From contig JABAQQ010000001.1 of assembly GCA_019187225.1 (NCBI GenBank), forward strand, positions 124,001 to 188,000: 64,000 nt of DNA, given 5' to 3'. The notes beneath the pieces are model-generated. The model was not told the origin of the DNA. It did not search any database and was given only the letters and a program-made list of their open reading frames with translations. Positions 63,524 through 64,000 of the stretch are shown one piece after another (positions within the stretch are counted from its first letter, which is position 1; each line of letters opens with the position of its first letter). Both the position numbers and the translations under genes were made by a program. This DNA is from Saprospiraceae bacterium (GTDB taxonomy: Bacteria > Bacteroidota > Bacteroidia > Chitinophagales > Saprospiraceae).

Positions 63524-64000
63524 TGCACACTTTTTAAGTATTCGCTGCGAACTTTTTCCAGAAGGCTTGGCCGCTTTTCGGGCACTTCTTCCATCGCGGC
63601 GGGCGACTGGATGACTGCCTGGCTGGTGGAAATGCTCAACATCTGCTGCAGCTTTGGTGCATGGAGTGGGGGGAGGGGGTGTTGTTTCGCCCTTTCTTCG
63701 CCGCGTTGTTCTTCCAGGTGAATTTTTTCTTTCAACCGCTCCAAAAGGTGGGTTCCTTCCGATGTTTCTGAGACAGGAGATTGTTCTATTTCCGGAGGTG
63801 CTACCACACCTTCCCGGAAAATCTTCGGCGCCGGCGAGAGGCCGGGTTTTTCAGCGTTTTCCTGCAGGGCATCGCTGGGAGTCTGGAGAATCTGCTCGAA
63901 CGGCTCCTTTTGCACGATGATCTCGTTGGCATCGCTGCCAGTGGTCTCCGTTTGCGGAGAAGTGGCGGTATCCGAATTGTCAACCGGCTGCACTATCACG
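63520..64000 (-). CDS. Unknown Pro/Glu-rich protein, 5' end beyond window
   Basis: The visible 159 codons are open through the right edge, so the gene is partial and its start is not seen. The sequence is polar and disordered in character (Glu, Pro, Ser, Gln rich), with a helical stretch HLLERLKEKIHLEEQRGEERAK that may form a coiled coil. No domain is recognised. It converges on the small protein gene with overlapping stops. Confidence 0.65.
   Translation of the reverse strand, partial: VIVQPVDNSDTATSPQTETTGSDANEIIVQKEPFEQILQTPSDALQENAEKPGLSPAPKIFREGVVAPPEIEQSPVSETSEGTHLLERLKEKIHLEEQRGEERAKQHPLPPLHAPKLQQMLSISTSQAVIQSPAAMEEVPEKRPSLLEKVRSEYLKSVH

Overview
The window reads as chromosomal DNA of a free-living member of the Bacteroidota, probably class Saprospiria (family not resolvable by eye). 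The evidence is the following. Several secreted proteins end in type IX secretion (T9SS) sorting domains. TonB-dependent receptors start with a carboxypeptidase-like regulatory domain. Bacteroidota-type -7 promoter elements (TAnnTTTG) precede several genes. Families such as DUF4386, DUF1080, CotH kinase and UMF1 MFS are typical of the phylum. No rRNA, convincing tRNA, insertion sequence, prophage or CRISPR array was seen.

Layout. 0.1-2.6 kb: DinB protein, Acr3 arsenite exporter, metallophosphoesterase. 2.8-8.9 kb: a large T9SS protein made of two 445-residue repeats, followed by a TonB-dependent receptor. 9.0-13.8 kb: a visibly AT-richer block with an AraC regulator, small membrane proteins, a GliT-like FAD disulfide oxidoreductase with a Tat signal, a CPBP protease and an SDR. 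Three promoters in this block share one strict geometry, which looks like a compact AraC regulon. 14-17 kb: FAD oxidoreductase plus membrane polyferredoxin. 17-24.3 kb: housekeeping genes (rplY, birA, rsfS, ftsH) and a second TonB receptor. 24.4-29.3 kb: T9SS gene remnant, beta-helix T9SS protein, btaAB (betaine lipid), tadA. 29.5-37.3 kb: two secreted CotH kinases, an HlyD-like adaptor, a VTC polyphosphate-polymerase domain protein and DUF4956, which look like one functional module. 37.4-50.5 kb: guaB, DinB, acyl-CoA ligase, UMF1 transporter, GH20 hexosaminidase, thrB, acyltransferase, and a three-gene 3-keto-glycoside cluster. 50.8-64 kb: a low-complexity secreted protein, a FadL-like porin, rfbC, nadC, a thioredoxin-like protein, an M15 peptidase, aspS, RidA, a ROK kinase, a rhamnose-mutarotase-like protein, a pseudo-receiver/BTAD regulator and two small unknowns.

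The most unusual feature cuts across the whole window. At more than a dozen loci there are low-complexity arrays of 6-12 bp words. Most form inverted pairs whose 5' arm is G-rich (G/T) and whose 3' arm is C-rich (C/A). The words fall into families reused at distant sites (GTCCAAC, CCAATAA, AATCCGC, ATCAACC, and locus-specific ones). The arrays sit mainly between a stop and the next start codon, but three have entered reading frames without breaking them (FAD oxidoreductase twice, birA once). They have no spacers, no transposase nearby, and one invariant polarity. A second class of REP-like GC-rich palindromes lies just upstream of rfbC and aspS.

Functional themes are surface display and uptake (T9SS, TonB, FadL), glycan and sugar use (GH20, 3-keto-glycoside, ROK, mutarotase), and phosphate-related chemistry (betaine lipids, VTC). 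All functional assignments come from motifs read by eye; no database search was run.
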